This document shows, piece by piece, positions 11,195-23,291 of a DNA stretch of 64,000 bases. Source of the stretch: Golubevia sp. BC0850 (lineage: Eukaryota > Basidiomycota > Exobasidiomycetes > Golubeviales > Golubeviaceae); the NCBI GenBank assembly GCA_012976225.1, contig JAAVVG010000002.1, positions 682,001 through 746,000 of the forward strand, in the 5' to 3' direction. The position numbers and the translations under genes are program-made. Position 1 is the stretch's first letter, and the number at the start of each line of letters is the position of its first letter. Below the pieces are notes generated by a model that had not been told where the DNA came from, did no database searches, and saw only the letters and a list, made by a program, of their open reading frames with translations.

Positions 11195-13491
11195 TTAAAT
11201 CGCAGCTCCTCTGGCAGCCAACTGTCGAACCTCTCCTCCAGCTAAGAAAGTACCATTTTGAAACCTCTGTACTCCTTGAGCTGTACTTCCTCCAGGAGCA
11301 GTGAAAGAAACATTGTGTCCAAGAGAGGCGAGGAAAGCTACAGTGGAATTATCGAATCCGATCCAAGCTGGAATCTTTGGATCTGAGGCTGCCCATTCGA
11401 AGCTGGTGGTGAGAGGTTGAAGTTGATCGTGCCATCTTGGCTTAGCTAAGGTTTGTTGAACATTTACCGAACCATTTGTTGATAACAAGGAGAAGGCGTT
11501 TTGAATATTGGCGGTGATGATCTTTGATCCACCAGCCGAAGCGATTACGAAGAGGACCTCTCCAGAGGTGGAGTTTTCAGCTATGATGGGAGAAATTGAA
11601 GATAGAGGACGTTTTCCTGGGCGGATGAAGCTGGAGGGAAGTGGGAAAAGGGTGGGGAGTCAGTACCTTCTTCGACGTTGTCTTGGAATCTCTCGCACTT
11701 TTCTCGTTTGTTGAGAATCATCAATTCAACCCAATCGGATTCGGTTTGTTTCGATTCCGTTTTGAAACTCACTTCGCAGGAGTAGCAACGTAACCAAAAG
11801 CGTTAGATGAATCTGGACTTGAGAAATCGTCCATTTCATCATTCAAGATGATCCCATCTTTGGTCATGATTCTAGATCCCCAGTACAGATTCACGGTGGT
11901 CGTAAGGGCTTATATCGAAAGAGAATTGAGATTAGGGAAAGAAAATAACATCAGAAGGTCTGTGAGCTCCAGCAGAAGTGACCCAGGACTTTCCATCACC
12001 AAAGAGAACCCTTGAAGTAAACCTAGAATGTTACTCACAAACAGCATTTCCATCCTTGTCAATAGAAGTCAAAGCTGAAGTTCCAGAGTCTGTAAGTACC
12101 TCATAACGTTTAGGATTGTAGTATTCGAGTGGATGAGTTGAGTTATCGGTAATCAAAGAGAATTTCTTTTGAGCAGCTTCGTCTGAAAGATATTCAGCCT
12201 CTAGTCTTGAAACGTTCGAAACAAACGATGGGTCTCCCAGAGTTCCTCTCTCTGCATAGGCAAATTTCGTGGCTTCTATGATACGATGTGTGGTTAAGTT
12301 AACTCCAACTCCATCAGGTCCATTCTCAGATAACGGATATTGAGCCATGACTTTGAGAGCTGATAAAGCAACTGAACCAGAAGAAGGAGCAACAGTAGAA
12401 TAGACCTTAGCATCTCCATAAGTAATGTTATGAACCTTTTTGATGTTGATTTCGTAATCTTTGAGATCCTTCATCGTTAAAATTCCATTTCTGGCTTTAG
12501 TAGCTTTAACGATGTTTTGAGCTAGCCTTCCAGTATAGAAGGCTTTGGCTCCGTGATTTGCAATAATCTCTAAAGTGTTGGCATAAGTTGGACGTTTAAC
12601 AATTTCGCCCTCTATCTTAGCAGTTCCATTAGAATGACAATAAACGTCTTTCCAATATTTCTCTTTACAAATGAAACCGTCTTTGTATTGAGCTATGGCA
12701 CCGGCTAATTGCGAAGGGATCTTGAATCCATGACGATTGATTTGAATAGCTGGTTGGAAGATTTCTTTCCATGAAAGTTTTCCATGACGTTGATGAAGAG
12801 TTTCCCAACCTCTGATCTCTCCTGGAACTCCTACAGCAAGACCTCTGATTGGGAAGATTGTTGGGAAGAGAGTTGGAAGGAAAAGAAGAAAAAGGGAGAA
12901 AGAGAACAGATGGAATGAGCCAATGAGGCTGGAATGGGGGAACGGAGACGTCCTTGCCGAAAGAAGATTGACATCTCTCACTCACCCTACAGTACTGGCA
13001 GTTGGATCAGAATTGTTGGAATACATCGTTTCATATCCAGCAGCTGGCATAGTCTCTCGCATGTCGATCTCTTCATAGCTTCCATTCGCCATTCTGATAA
13101 TCATGAATCCACCTCCTCCGATTCCACTGTGAAAAGCTGCTACGGATCCAACGCAGAGAGAAGCTCCGATGATCTAAAAAATGGATAACCAAGAAGGAGG
13201 GTGAGTCGGTAATGCGTATGACCAACAATGTCTTTATCTTGTAGAGAAAAGACTCACCGCATCAGCTGCCGATCCACCTTTAGCTAGCAAATCTGCGCCT
13301 ACGTTGGAACAGAAGTCAACTTCTGTAGCTACAGCTGCTTGAATTCCGGTTACATTGTGTTCGTTTGGCTTGCCTTGCGAAGCAGCATTGAGTGCTGGGG
13401 GGCCGTGGAGAGATGGGAGGTTTGGGGAGGCTGAAAGGACAGTAGAGGTTGATAAGAGAATGACAAATGAAAGAGAGAGAGTGGGACGCAT
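11195..13491 (-). CDS. Gamma-glutamyltranspeptidase
   Basis: Secreted or vacuolar GGT that cleaves the gamma-glutamyl bond of glutathione; made as a precursor that cuts itself before a catalytic Thr. Exons 13491-13258, 13173-12986, 12844-12039, 11908-11773 and 11630-11195 give 599 residues with every phase consistent. Seen: a signal peptide (FVILLSTSTVLSA), GIQAAVATEVDFCSNVGADL, a Gly-rich SGIGGGGFM region, GLAVGVPGEIRGWE, the autoprocessing site DSGTSALTSIDKDGNAV with Thr as candidate nucleophile, TTTVNLYWGSRIM, ILNDEMDDFSSP, and IASAGGSKIITA in the small subunit. Yeast relatives have His-Leu-Ser after the catalytic Thr-Ser; here it reads Ala-Leu-Thr. Several N-glycosylation sites fit secretion. 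Confidence 0.94.
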
Positions 13492-14001
13492 CCCGAAGGC
13501 CAGGAAATTTTTGGGTGGAGAGAGAGAAGAGGGAGGAAGGACGGGGAGAAAGAGAAGAAAGAAGAAGGCCTTTTGTAGGCGAAAGCACGCGAGCACCTGA
13601 GCACGAGACCCCTCTTTATCTTTGACCTTATCATTATATCATTGATCATCTTCCCTCAAATAAGTCAAGGTGAAAAAATCTTCTGCCGTCTATTGAGGAT
13701 ATGGTTGAGGCTGAGAAAGCCGTAAGATTGCGAGCAGGTCCCCTGAGCTCCCAGCTCCCAGCTCCCACCACATCAACACTCCTCAAAAGATGGTACATGA
13801 TAACTAAATACATGGCTTCGTTGTTGTGAAGCCAGAAAAACGTCGTCGTAAACCTCAAAGAAGAGGGAAAAGATAGAAAACACAGATAGGGGCTACAGGC
13901 CATATAGGGTTTTAAAGCCGAGACCAAAAATTCATCTTCTTTTCTCCCAGTCCCAAATCCTAGTCATTCTCCCTCCCACCTCAAGGTTCGACAATACATA
14001 G
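13492..14001. other. Divergent intergenic region
   Basis: The 510 bp between the start codons of the GGT (-) and transporter (+) genes must hold both promoters. I see pyrimidine-rich tracts just upstream of each ATG and no convincing TATA box or further gene. Confidence 0.5.
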
Positions 14002-15873
14002 ATGTCTTCTCCCAATGAAGCCATTAATGAGAGGTCTCCATTACTAGCACCGCAGCAAACGAATCAGGATCAAGACGTTGAAGCCAATGCTTCCATTCCT
14101 TTTCCAAGCCAAAGAGATCCGAGAAGACCTTTGAGACCCAGTGACTTCACAAGGCAAAGGGTTGCTTCTAAATGGAACTCCTGGTTCAACAAGAATCGAG
14201 GATTGTTGTTAGTTCTGTTGGCTCAGTTATTCTATTCGTCAGTACCAAAGAATCAGGTCGAGGAGAAGCGCGAGAAGCTTCCGTTTTTGACCCTTTCCCT
14301 TCTCTCTTTTCTTCTTAGAACGATGGCTCTGTTTTACAAGCTTCTCAATTCACTCCCTCCATCGGATGGACAAGTCATCGGTGTAGGTGTTTCTCTCAAA
14401 TCGCCCGAAGCTCTTCATATTGAGATCTTCTTTTCCTCCTTTCTCCTCAGCCTCTCGAGATCGTCTTCGTTCGAATGGGCATCACATACATTGGGTGTCT
14501 ATTCTTCCTTCTCGTTACAAAAACACCTCATCCCTTCTTAGGTAAGATCATACCATACTAGCCATGCCCTTCTACGAGAACCTCAGCCTCACCTCACCTC
14601 TCTTCCTTCGCTTCTCCAAACAGGTCCACCTGGCGTTCGTCTTCTACTAGTCTTAAGAGGAGTCGTTGGATTTGGAGGACTGGTTAGTTCATCTGAGTAG
14701 GCAAACGAGTCAAATCGCTGTCCTACGTTGATTTCCTCTACCTTCTCTTCCATCTTCTCTTTCACAGTCTGCCCTCTACTATTCTCTCCAATATCTTTCT
14801 TTGGCAGACGCAACTGTCATCACTTTTTTGGCACCCTTAGTGACAGGAATCTTTGGCTATGTATTCTTAAAGGAGAGGTTCGTGAGTTCCTCGACATTGT
14901 CCCTAGCTGCAACTCTCTTTCTGATTAGCCTCTACCTTCCCTCCGGCTCTATCTCTACAGAGCCATCAAGAAGCTCTAGCTGGTCTAATTTCTATCTGCG
15001 GAGTCTTCTTAATCGCCAGACCCAAATTTCTTTTCGGAAAACACTCGAAGCCGGATCTTGATGTTCCAGTTGAAGAAGAAAGCTTCTCATCCCAGCTCAA
15101 TTCATTCAACTCTTCTACTGTCTCAACCGGTAGTTGGCTAGCAAAGAGAGTGGCCGAGGGAATGGTTCAGCTAATCGCTCCGGATCAAATTTCGAATACT
15201 TACTCTTGGGACCAAGTTGGAACGCAGAATATCACTAATCCTCAATCTCATGATGGAGCCAAGGAACCCAAAGGTGTTACTGAAGAGCAGAGAATCGTTG
15301 CTGTGGTGTGAGTTTTATAGTGGGGAGAATTCAAGAAGTCTCGACTACTGACCTTCCGTCTCTCGACCATTTTGGTTCGCAGAGTCTCTCTTCTAGGAGT
15401 CGTCTGTGCAGCAGGAGCTTACACGACTATTCGAGCTATCGGAAAGAGAGCTAGCCCACTGCATAGTGTGGCATTCTTCGCCCTCTATTCGACAGTCGTC
15501 AGCGGTGCCTTGATGTGGTATTTGGAAGAGGCTTTTGTCATTCCTTCAGGTGGGATGTGGCTTTCTTTACTCTTCCTTGTGGGTCTCTTCGGACTACTGG
15601 CTCAGACTTTAATGACCTACGGACTACAACTCGAAACAGCGGGAAGAGTGAGTACAAGGCAGGAGCTGGAGACATGCATGCCATCTTCTTTCTCTGACTG
15701 TCTTCATCCTCTCCCATATTCTCTATGCAAAGGCTACGACTGCCGTCTACTCGCAAGTGATTTACTCCACAGTATTTCAGCTTCTCGTTCTGAAAGTTCC
15801 AGTTCATCCTCTTTCAGCCATTGGGTGTGCTCTGATTCTGAGCGCTGCAGTCTATGTCACTTTCTCCAAATAG
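14002..15873 (+). CDS. EamA/DMT-family membrane transporter
   Basis: Multi-pass carrier of the drug/metabolite transporter superfamily, close to fungal SLC35G-type EamA proteins; the substrate is unknown. Exons 14002-14237, 14319-14382, 14451-14541, 14624-14682, 14768-14881, 14961-15307, 15383-15647 and 15733-15873 give 438 residues, all phases consistent. Seen: a hydrophilic N-terminus, then about ten hydrophobic segments in two EamA repeats. Repeat 1 includes PLEIVFVRMGITYIG, LRGVVGFGGLSALYYSLQYL and LADATVITFLAPLVTGI; repeat 2 includes SLLGVVCAAGAYTTIRAIGK and VYSQVIYSTVFQLLVL. A hydrophilic loop of about 70 residues separates them. Introns 1 and 2 use the weak donors GTCAGT and GTAGGT. 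Confidence 0.9.
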
Positions 15874-16907
15874 ACCTCTTCTTTACTTCTCTCCGCCTTA
15901 TTTTGTTGCTTCCTAGAACTACATCTTTTTGATTCATGCTGAACCTTTGCCACTTGAACTTGTGTATCGTGTCAGTGTCGCCAAAAACGTTCAAGCTTTC
16001 AAGGAGCCAAGTCACCGACTTTATTGTACTTCTTCTTCTCTTCCCGTTTACTGAGCCTACCATATGTCTTAAGAGCTTTTGAAAATCTTGACCTGACTCT
16101 TCTATCTCCCACCAAGCCTGATTCTTCCTGTCCCCTTCAATTCGATTCCACTGAGACTTTCAAAAATAATGAGAGATCCAGTTGGCTTGAACTCGAGGCT
16201 TGTAGCTCACACGACATTTGTAGCAAGAAACCTGCGCTCCTTGGCGACGTTTGGGACTTCCTTACACCTTTGCCATAGCTCTCACTTTCACCAATGATTC
16301 GGATTTGCAATCTGGTCACGTCTGTAGTCGGCTTTGTGGCCATTGATAGGCAGAGCAGACCAGTCGCCACCAGTTCTTCCGTCTGGAATACTCTACCTTT
16401 GTCTATCCTTTGTCTGTCTGTTTGAGATCAATCGAATGAAGGTTGAATATCATCCGGTTCTGAGATCCCTTGAAATAGCACTTCAATGATAAGAGGTGGA
16501 AGATCAGACCCTCTGGGCACAGCTTTGCTGAGCGATTCCCCTCACCCCTGATTCCTGGGACCTCAAGACCAATACCGGCGGCAATTTGGTCTGATCTGAT
16601 TATTGAAATTCAAAATAGAACAAATGCAGTTCCTCCAAAGGGTTCTATCCTAATGCCATCAGCGACATCAGTGAAAGGGATCTCTCTTCCATCTTGGCCA
16701 ATTTTCTTGTCACAGAAGAGAGAGCACAGGATATCTTCGCCAACCTTGTGACTTGAATGAGCCAAGTGGGTCCCATCAGAGATATAAAAGCAGGAAAAAA
16801 GAAGCTGCTTCGAAGTCCTTCCTCACCATATCCAACCCGAACTCCTCAAGTCAGACCACTATCACCACCAAGTTTCACCTACTCACCTCATCCTCCCATT
16901 CTCAAAG
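15874..16907. other. Intergenic region
   Basis: About 1 kb between the transporter stop and the secreted-protein start. Open frames here are short and carry no family signature. A TATA box sits near the right end (separate entry). No tRNA or repeat was recognised. Confidence 0.55.
16783..16790 (+). promoter_or_regulatory. TATA box (TATAAAAG)
   Basis: A perfect TATAAAAG lies 118 bp upstream of the ATG of the CHRD-like secreted protein gene, a plausible distance if the 5' UTR is 50-90 nt. Inferred from sequence only. Confidence 0.55.
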
Positions 16908-18141
16908 ATGCTAATCACCACCTCCTTCCTTCTGGTCGCACTCGGATTGTCTCAAGTAGAAGGTCGTCCCCTCAAACATCGACCCTCTCCCCTCGTCTCG
17001 ATGGACCGAGCTTTTTACGTTCGAGCCGTTCCTAACAATGCCAATTTCACTGTTGAAGGGACTCTTCCTTCTGGTCAAGACTCGGCTCTAGGAAGACTGA
17101 GCTTTGGAATCACATCTACCGGAGAGATGTGCTGGGACATCGATACCGAAGGAATCGAATGGGACAGACAACCTGGGCTGGGCAATTGTGAGTTTCTTTT
17201 CCGTTAGCTCCGTTATTCAGAAAGAATGATAGCTTGACCTAACTCATGGATCTCTTTGCTACAGCTGCTCTCTGTCTCAAGGACAACACTTCTGGAGCAG
17301 TCGAGCTCATGCTCCCTGACACCCCTGTCTTGTCGACTCGAAACGGTCTTCAAGTCTCCAAATCCTCGGGCTGCCGCCCTTTCTCAAATCTCATTTTCAC
17401 CAAAATCAACATCGAAGATCTCAATGATGACTGGGATGAACTTCTAGCTGAGATTAGAGTGGCGGGTTTCGATGGTGTAACGCTCGAAGGTCCACTGATC
17501 GAAGCTGAGGTTGAGGTCGAAGAACCTGCAACTTTCACTTCTCACTTCCATTCAGAAGCTGACGGAACCCAAGTCATTAATGGAGACGGAACTTCGAACC
17601 CGGGTCCAGAGGTGAGTTTACACTGGTCGGTCAAAAGTTTCTGACCATTAGAACTGACTCGCAACTTCTCATCTCAGGGAGCTCGTGCCACCTTCGACTT
17701 CAGTATCAACTCGGACGAGGAGATCATCTGCTATACAATTGAAGCCAGTGGTATCAGTGGAGAGTACTTCAATGCTGGAAGGACCGCCACTCATCTTGGA
17801 GGATTGACAGGTGAGTGCTGATGCGAAAAGGGGAAGCTTCGAACATCTTGCTAACTCGCTCTCTACTCTTCAATCATGCAGGGCCAAGCGCTTTCCCAAG
17901 GATCACATTCCCCAACCCACAGCCTGTGGACTCTTCTAGACCTGATGGATCACGAAGAAGTTCAGGTTGCAAGAAAGGACCCTTCGCATCTGGCAGAGTT
18001 GAGAATTCAGTCGACAGTGGCAGTCAGAGCGGCTTCACTCTCAAAAAATTCGAACAAGACAGCTCTCCCTACTTTGTTGACATGCATACTTTTGACCATG
18101 CAGTAGGTGTAGTCAGAGGAGCTCTTCAAAGAGTCGCCTAA
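16908..18141 (+). CDS. Secreted CHRD-like protein
   Basis: Predicted secreted protein of 339 residues. Exons 16908-17187, 17265-17611, 17678-17810 and 17882-18141 join in phase. It opens with a strong signal peptide (FLLVALGLSQVEG). Two stretches look like CHRD-type beta domains: residues about 45-210, starting FTVEGTLPSGQ with LGRLSFGITSTGEMCWDI, and about 215-330, starting ARATFDFSINSDEEIICYTI and carrying the CHRD-like TATHLGGLTGPSAFPRITF. CHRD proteins are often extracellular with unknown ligands. The family call rests on pattern only and is moderate; signal peptide and gene structure are firm. A TATA box lies 118 bp upstream. Confidence 0.75.
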
Positions 18142-18548
18142 GGATGGATCCAGAGCTTCTCTTGCAGCCTTCCTTGTAAATACTTTCCCCCCTCGTCTAT
18201 TATGTGTCCCTTTCTTTTCTCATCTTTTCCTTGTTACTACATCATTTAGTCTCGTATTGTATATATCTTGTCCTATTCACCAGTCATCAGCAAGCATCAA
18301 GCAATCAAAATCTGTCGCCTTCCACTTCCACTTCCACTTCCATTGCGAACCTCGTTTTATATTTTGACCTATTCTTTGAGTGCCAGTAACGTTTGTTCAT
18401 TCCGCTGTCTTTGAGTTTGGAGGGTGTGATTCAGGGGCCCATGCTATAGACACGTCTCTTCAGCTTCAGCGCTTCGCCTTCTCCCTCTGGACCATCGACC
18501 ACCTTCATCCGAACCTCTTGAGGAATTAAAAACGCTCTTTTAGGAATC
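18142..18548. other. Intergenic region
   Basis: The 407 bp between two + strand genes hold a T/C-rich 3' end and a short CTTCCA tandem run near 18325. I saw no other gene or RNA. Confidence 0.5.
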
Positions 18549-21500
18549 ATGCCACCACGTAGATCAGCTTCTGGTTCAGCAACTCCGTCAACTTCAATAC
18601 CAAACACGACTTCACTACCAAGTAGAGTTCAATCCTATGTTCCATTTGCACTTCCACCTTCTCCAATAGTTCAAAAGCTGAGAACAATGTGGCAATTCGC
18701 CGTAGTATGTCAGTTCCTAAGTACTTTCAATCATGCTTTTGGTTTAGTCGGCTCTCAAACAGAGGTGAGTTGCTCGTGGCTGTTTCTTCTCGATTTCAGA
18801 GATCAGATGGGAGATTCAATGGCATTCTCTTGCACAAGGCACGTGAATCGAGGTGATTGGTTGAGCACAGTTGAACCAGATTGAGAAAACGATCTCGAAA
18901 GATCGGTCATTGTTTGCCTCTTAGAAGCTGCAGATGCAGCTCCTTCTTCTCTACCCTCCCCAAAGTGCTTCTCTCTACGCGCGCTGCTGATTCCCTTCCA
19001 CTTACACCCTTCCCCTCGATCTCTTTCCCCTCTTAATGAATCTATCAGGCTCTGGAGAGAGATTTGGATGGGCTAGAACTCAACGTGATTCCAGAGTTGA
19101 TGAGAAGGTTGCTCTACGCTCTTACTTTGGACAGAAGAGTTAGGTGAGTTCTTGTACCCTCTTTTGGATGATTGGACCTGGATCAGTCGATCACCCATCC
19201 CTATTGTGGATAAATCACGGAGAGTTGCTGAGGAGACTAGCTTGACCGAACGAGCTCTTCCTCGTTGTTGAGGTCCATTTTCCCTTTTCCTTATCACGCC
19301 GCCTAAACTCTAACATTCTAATCTGTCTTTCTCTCGTTCACTACGTTCATCCTTCTCTAGCGCCGAGAACTGGGAAGACAAAATTAGAAACCAATTCCTC
19401 AAACGTGAACCTCATAACAATCCACTTGGAACTTTCGAGGAACCTAGAACTTGGGAAGAACTCAGTCTAACTCAAAAGGTGGATACCATTCGAGCTGCTT
19501 GCGAATGGCACTTCGTAGATGCGGAGAGATTTAGAAAGCTGGTGAAGAATGAAGAGACCTCTGAGACTTGGGTAGGTATTTGCATCACAAATCACAGTCC
19601 CGGCCTGAAAAATCGCTTGTGGCAAACCAAATGACAAAACTGACCAGACTTCTACATTCATTCTTTTCTCATAGCGTATCGAACCTATTGGATGGGATGC
19701 GAAAGGAAACACCTATTGGCTGTTCGATGGTGAGTCTCTTGTCTCTCCTCTCTTTTTCTTGGGCCACTTTCGACCTCAAATCTGACATGGAGTTCCTTTG
19801 ACCTTCACAAACTCCCAGACAATCGACTCTGGATTCAACATGCTCCTCCTCCACCTCCTCAACCAATTCTTGGCCCTCCTTCCAAAGGAAGCAAGCGAGC
19901 AAGAGCGGAGGCTAGACGTGAGAAAGCAGCAGCCAAAAAGGAAGGCGGTTCAAGTACAATCAAACTCGGTAGACCTTCGAAGTCTTCCACTTCTGGCTCT
20001 TCTTCTCTCAAAAGAGAACGTTCAAGCGGAGCCGATTCGAAAGCCGAAAATGGAGACGATGAACAAGAAGATGAATACGAAGATGAGCCTGACGACGAAG
20101 ATGATGACGAGAATCCTTCAAAGAGGAGCAGAACTAGAACTTCAAAAGCAAAACCTCTTCCTAGAAGAAATCAAAGCAGATCTGCCGCTGCCGACGCTTC
20201 CATCAGCATTAGGAGGAATGCAGCTGAAACTGCAGCTACTATCGCTTCGTTACAGAGCTCTCCTAGAAGATCTGGTGTTAGAGCTAGTAGAAGATTGGGT
20301 GGAAACGAAGATGAAAGTGATGATGGTTGGGAAGCCATACCTCCAGAATTGTTGAAAAGAGATCAATTCGATGATGATGAGGACGACAGTCTTTCTTCCC
20401 CTCCTTCCGGAGATGATCTATCGGATGGAGAGGATGAGGACGAAGGAAATCAAGAGGGGCAAATAGCTGAGAAAGAAGAGGAGAAGGAGGACAAGATGGA
20501 CGAAGATCAACCGGAACCAGAAGGCACGGCTCTTGAGAAAGAACAAGGAAATGAAGAAGTCAAACCTCTAGATGCCAATGGAGACACAACAATGATAGAC
20601 AATGAAGCCCTTGTCTCTGAACAAATCAAAGGAGCTGCCCAAGAGGATGGAGAGAAGATGGAAGTCGATCAAGTAAACGGAGAAGCAAAGGTCGAGGAAG
20701 AGAAGACCGAAGAACAGAAAGAGAAGGGGGCTGAAGACAAGAAAAAGGAAGAGGAAGACAGAGCCGAATATGAGACAGTGAGTATTGAGAAGTGATGCGC
20801 TTCTCATCTGGTGGAGTGAGAGGAGTGAGACTCACAGCCTTTCCTCATTCTTTCTTAGGTCGCCGTCACACGTCCAGAATGGGAAGAGGTCCTACTCCGT
20901 TTCTCCAAGTCCAGAAATCCAGATGAGAAGCACCTCTACACTCACCTTCGAGATGAGGTCTGGCCACGAGTCATGGTCGAACTAGACGAAGCAGACAAGC
21001 AACAAGCTCAGGAAGTCATGCAAGCAAGTCGTAAACGATCTAGTCGACTCGCCACCAAGGAAAGCGAGAAGGAAGAGCAAGATCGTGAGAGAATCTCTAG
21101 GATGTCCATTGGAGAGAGGATGGCTCTCGCTAGAGCTGAAGACGAATTCATCAAACTCACACCTGAAGAACTAGCTGCTCAGAAAGAGTACGAAAGGGAA
21201 AAGAAGATGAGGGAAAGAGAAGAAAGAGCTATGGCCAGAGAAAGAGAAGCTTACGAGAAGGCTCAAAAAGAAGAGGCTGAGAAGATTCGAACTGAAAAGG
21301 AAAGAGAAGACCGATCTAGGAGAAGAATTGCCGGATCTTCCTCTCCTCCTCCTGAAGCTACCAAGGCTTCTACTTCTAAAGCTCCTCGCGCTGCTGCTGC
21401 TAAGCCAAAGAAGAAGGGAAGACCAGTTGGAAGACCAAGGACTAAGAAAGAACCTGAATCAGCTCATAGCGACGGAGACTGGGAATTAGGCTGTGAGGTT

Positions 21501-22979
21501 TGCGGAAAGAGAGGAGTCAATCTTCCAGACGCTGTTCAAATCGTCTGCTGTGAACAATGTGGCGTTTGGCAACACGTCAAGTGTTGGAACGCTCATGACA
21601 GGAAAGTCGGTCAAGCTACCAGGGATTGGTCCTCAACGGATTTCTACTGCTCCAAGTGCAAACCTCCAGTCGATGGAAAGCTACCTCCTTATCCGAATTC
21701 TCAACCCCTCCCTCCAGACTTCTCTTTACCAAAGCCCAAAGCTCCCAGAAAGTCAAACCCTAAAGATTCAAACGAGCCACCAAAGGAGAAGAAGCCGCGG
21801 GCTCCTAGAAAGTCGAAGGATCCTCTAGCGTCAGCTTCTTCGGGGCTTTCGACGCCTTCCAGTCCAGCTGCTGCTTTGGATCAGCCTTCAGCTTCAACAT
21901 CAGTTCAGGCGGGTGCTCAATTTCAAGATATTCCACCTCAAGTTTCTCCATCTCAAGGTATTTCATCTCAAGGTCTTCCATCTCAAGCGCAGCAGGTTCC
22001 AGCTCAACAATTTCAGCCTCAGCAATTCCAACCTCAACTTCAATACCAACGTCCTCCCAACCTTCCTTCTCAACCCCTTCCTGGAATGGTACCTCAAATG
22101 AATGGAACTCCTGGTCCTCTTCAATCCCGACCACCTCAACAAGATTCAGCCGCTCAGCCACCCGCTGCCAATCTCGCTCTTGGTTCGCTACCTCAATCTC
22201 CCTGGGCTACGAATGGAAATGGAATTCCAACTAGCTCCCCTTCTGCAAACGGAGGCTCTTTCAGTCAACAACAGCAGCTCCGCTCTCCTTCGCTGAACGG
22301 TCCAAACCGTTCAAGTCCAGGCACTTCAACATCAAATGCTACGGCTCCCATCATCAGACCTCGCTCTCCAGGAACTAGCTTCGGTGGTCTATCGAATCAG
22401 CCCTCCGGGTCGTTCCCGATTCGAAGAGACGCTCCAGCCAAGTCGCCACTCTCTCGTCCGTACGACTCTCCAACCGAGATCCCTACGCTGGCATTGGGAA
22501 GACCTCAATCTCCGACTCCTGGCCAATCAGGTACTCTGGACCCAGCTCTGCAACGTGGATCAGTGGGTTCGTCTTCATCGCCATCGAACGCTGGGGTCGT
22601 AGGAGTCAATGGAGAAAAGACTTCTCTCTACCAACGCCAAACACCAGCTCCTTCTCCATCTATGAGCAGACCAGAGGGTCCAGGTCCAGCTTCAGGATCC
22701 TTAGCTCGAGCTAGAGCTCCCTCCGATCCAAGTCGTCAATTCGGACCTTCGCCTCCACGTAATGCGTTTGGAACCTCTTCGACTCAATCAGCAGGCTCTC
22801 CGGCTTTGAACGGTCACTCTGTTCCAATGAGAAACGGAAACAGCAATGGAGGAATCATGGCTCCACCATCTCGTCCAATGACACCTTCCAATCTTGGACA
22901 GCAGCAGCCTTCGTCGGCAGTCGCCAAACCTGAAGCGGCGCTTCCACAATCTCAAAACTCTCAACCTCCTATTTTATAA
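18549..22979 (+). CDS. DDT-domain and PHD-finger chromatin protein
   Basis: Nuclear protein resembling the large subunits of ISWI-type remodelling complexes. Exons 18549-18764, 19049-19143, 19361-19571, 19676-19730, 19819-20777 and 20859-22979 give 1218 residues with all phases consistent. The DDT domain (about residues 50-150) shows MWQFAVVCQFLSTFNHAFGL and LERDLDGLELNVIPELMRRL. It is followed by WHIM-like EELSLTQKVDTIRAACEWHF and PIGWDAKGNTYWLFDDNRLW. Then come a long acidic and basic region, a charged coiled coil (about 580-640), an AT-hook-like KKKGRPVGRPRTKK, a PHD finger near 720-785 (CEVC, CCEQCGVWQHVKCW, YCSKC), and about 430 residues rich in Pro, Gln and Ser. The stop TAA at 22977 is followed by 25 more in-frame codons of the same composition. 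No exact orthologue can be named. Confidence 0.88.
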
Positions 22980-23057
22980 CCTCAGCCTACTCAGTCAACT
23001 ATCTTGTACCCCCAACCAACTCAACCCCCTACTTCTCAACCACCGCCTTCATCGTAA
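22980..23057 (+). other. In-frame extension past the DDT-PHD stop
   Basis: Immediately after TAA (22977-22979) the frame stays open for 25 codons to TAA at 23055, encoding Pro/Gln/Thr/Ser repeats (PQPTQS, then YPQPTQPPTSQ) like the preceding tail. It is either a C-terminus lost through a recent nonsense change or a read-through extension. Confidence 0.6.
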
Positions 23058-23291
23058 AGAATCATTGCATCTCCAATCTTCTCCTGTAATTCACTTTTGT
23101 AGCTTGGAATAGACACACATAAATGACATTTGCAATCGAAGAATAGATCGATCGTCGATTGATTGCTGAAGAGATGGTGGACAGGCGAAGCGGACAGAGC
23201 CAAGATTCGAGCAAGAATTTTCTTCTTCTTTCCTTTCCTCAATCCACTTCTTCTCCAGTGCACCTTCCAAAACTCTTCGACAACCTCTCCC

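Noticed and set aside
11909-12038. Open, protein-like frame inside GGT intron 3 (reads VLFGDGKSWVTSAGAHRPSD)
   Set aside because: It looks like a cassette exon, but the available acceptor (TTCTAG) enters it in the wrong phase after exon 3. The direct join 12039/11908 restores the conserved SLTTTVNLYWGSR exactly.
16024-16278. Short + strand open frame between the transporter and the CHRD-like gene
   Set aside because: No start context, no introns with matching phase and no family signature. Treated as intergenic.
22894-23112. Overlapping + strand frame at the end of the DDT-PHD gene (Leu/Asn-rich)
   Set aside because: It is a shadow frame of the Pro/Gln-rich tail. Its composition follows directly from the CCA/CAA-rich codons of the real frame.
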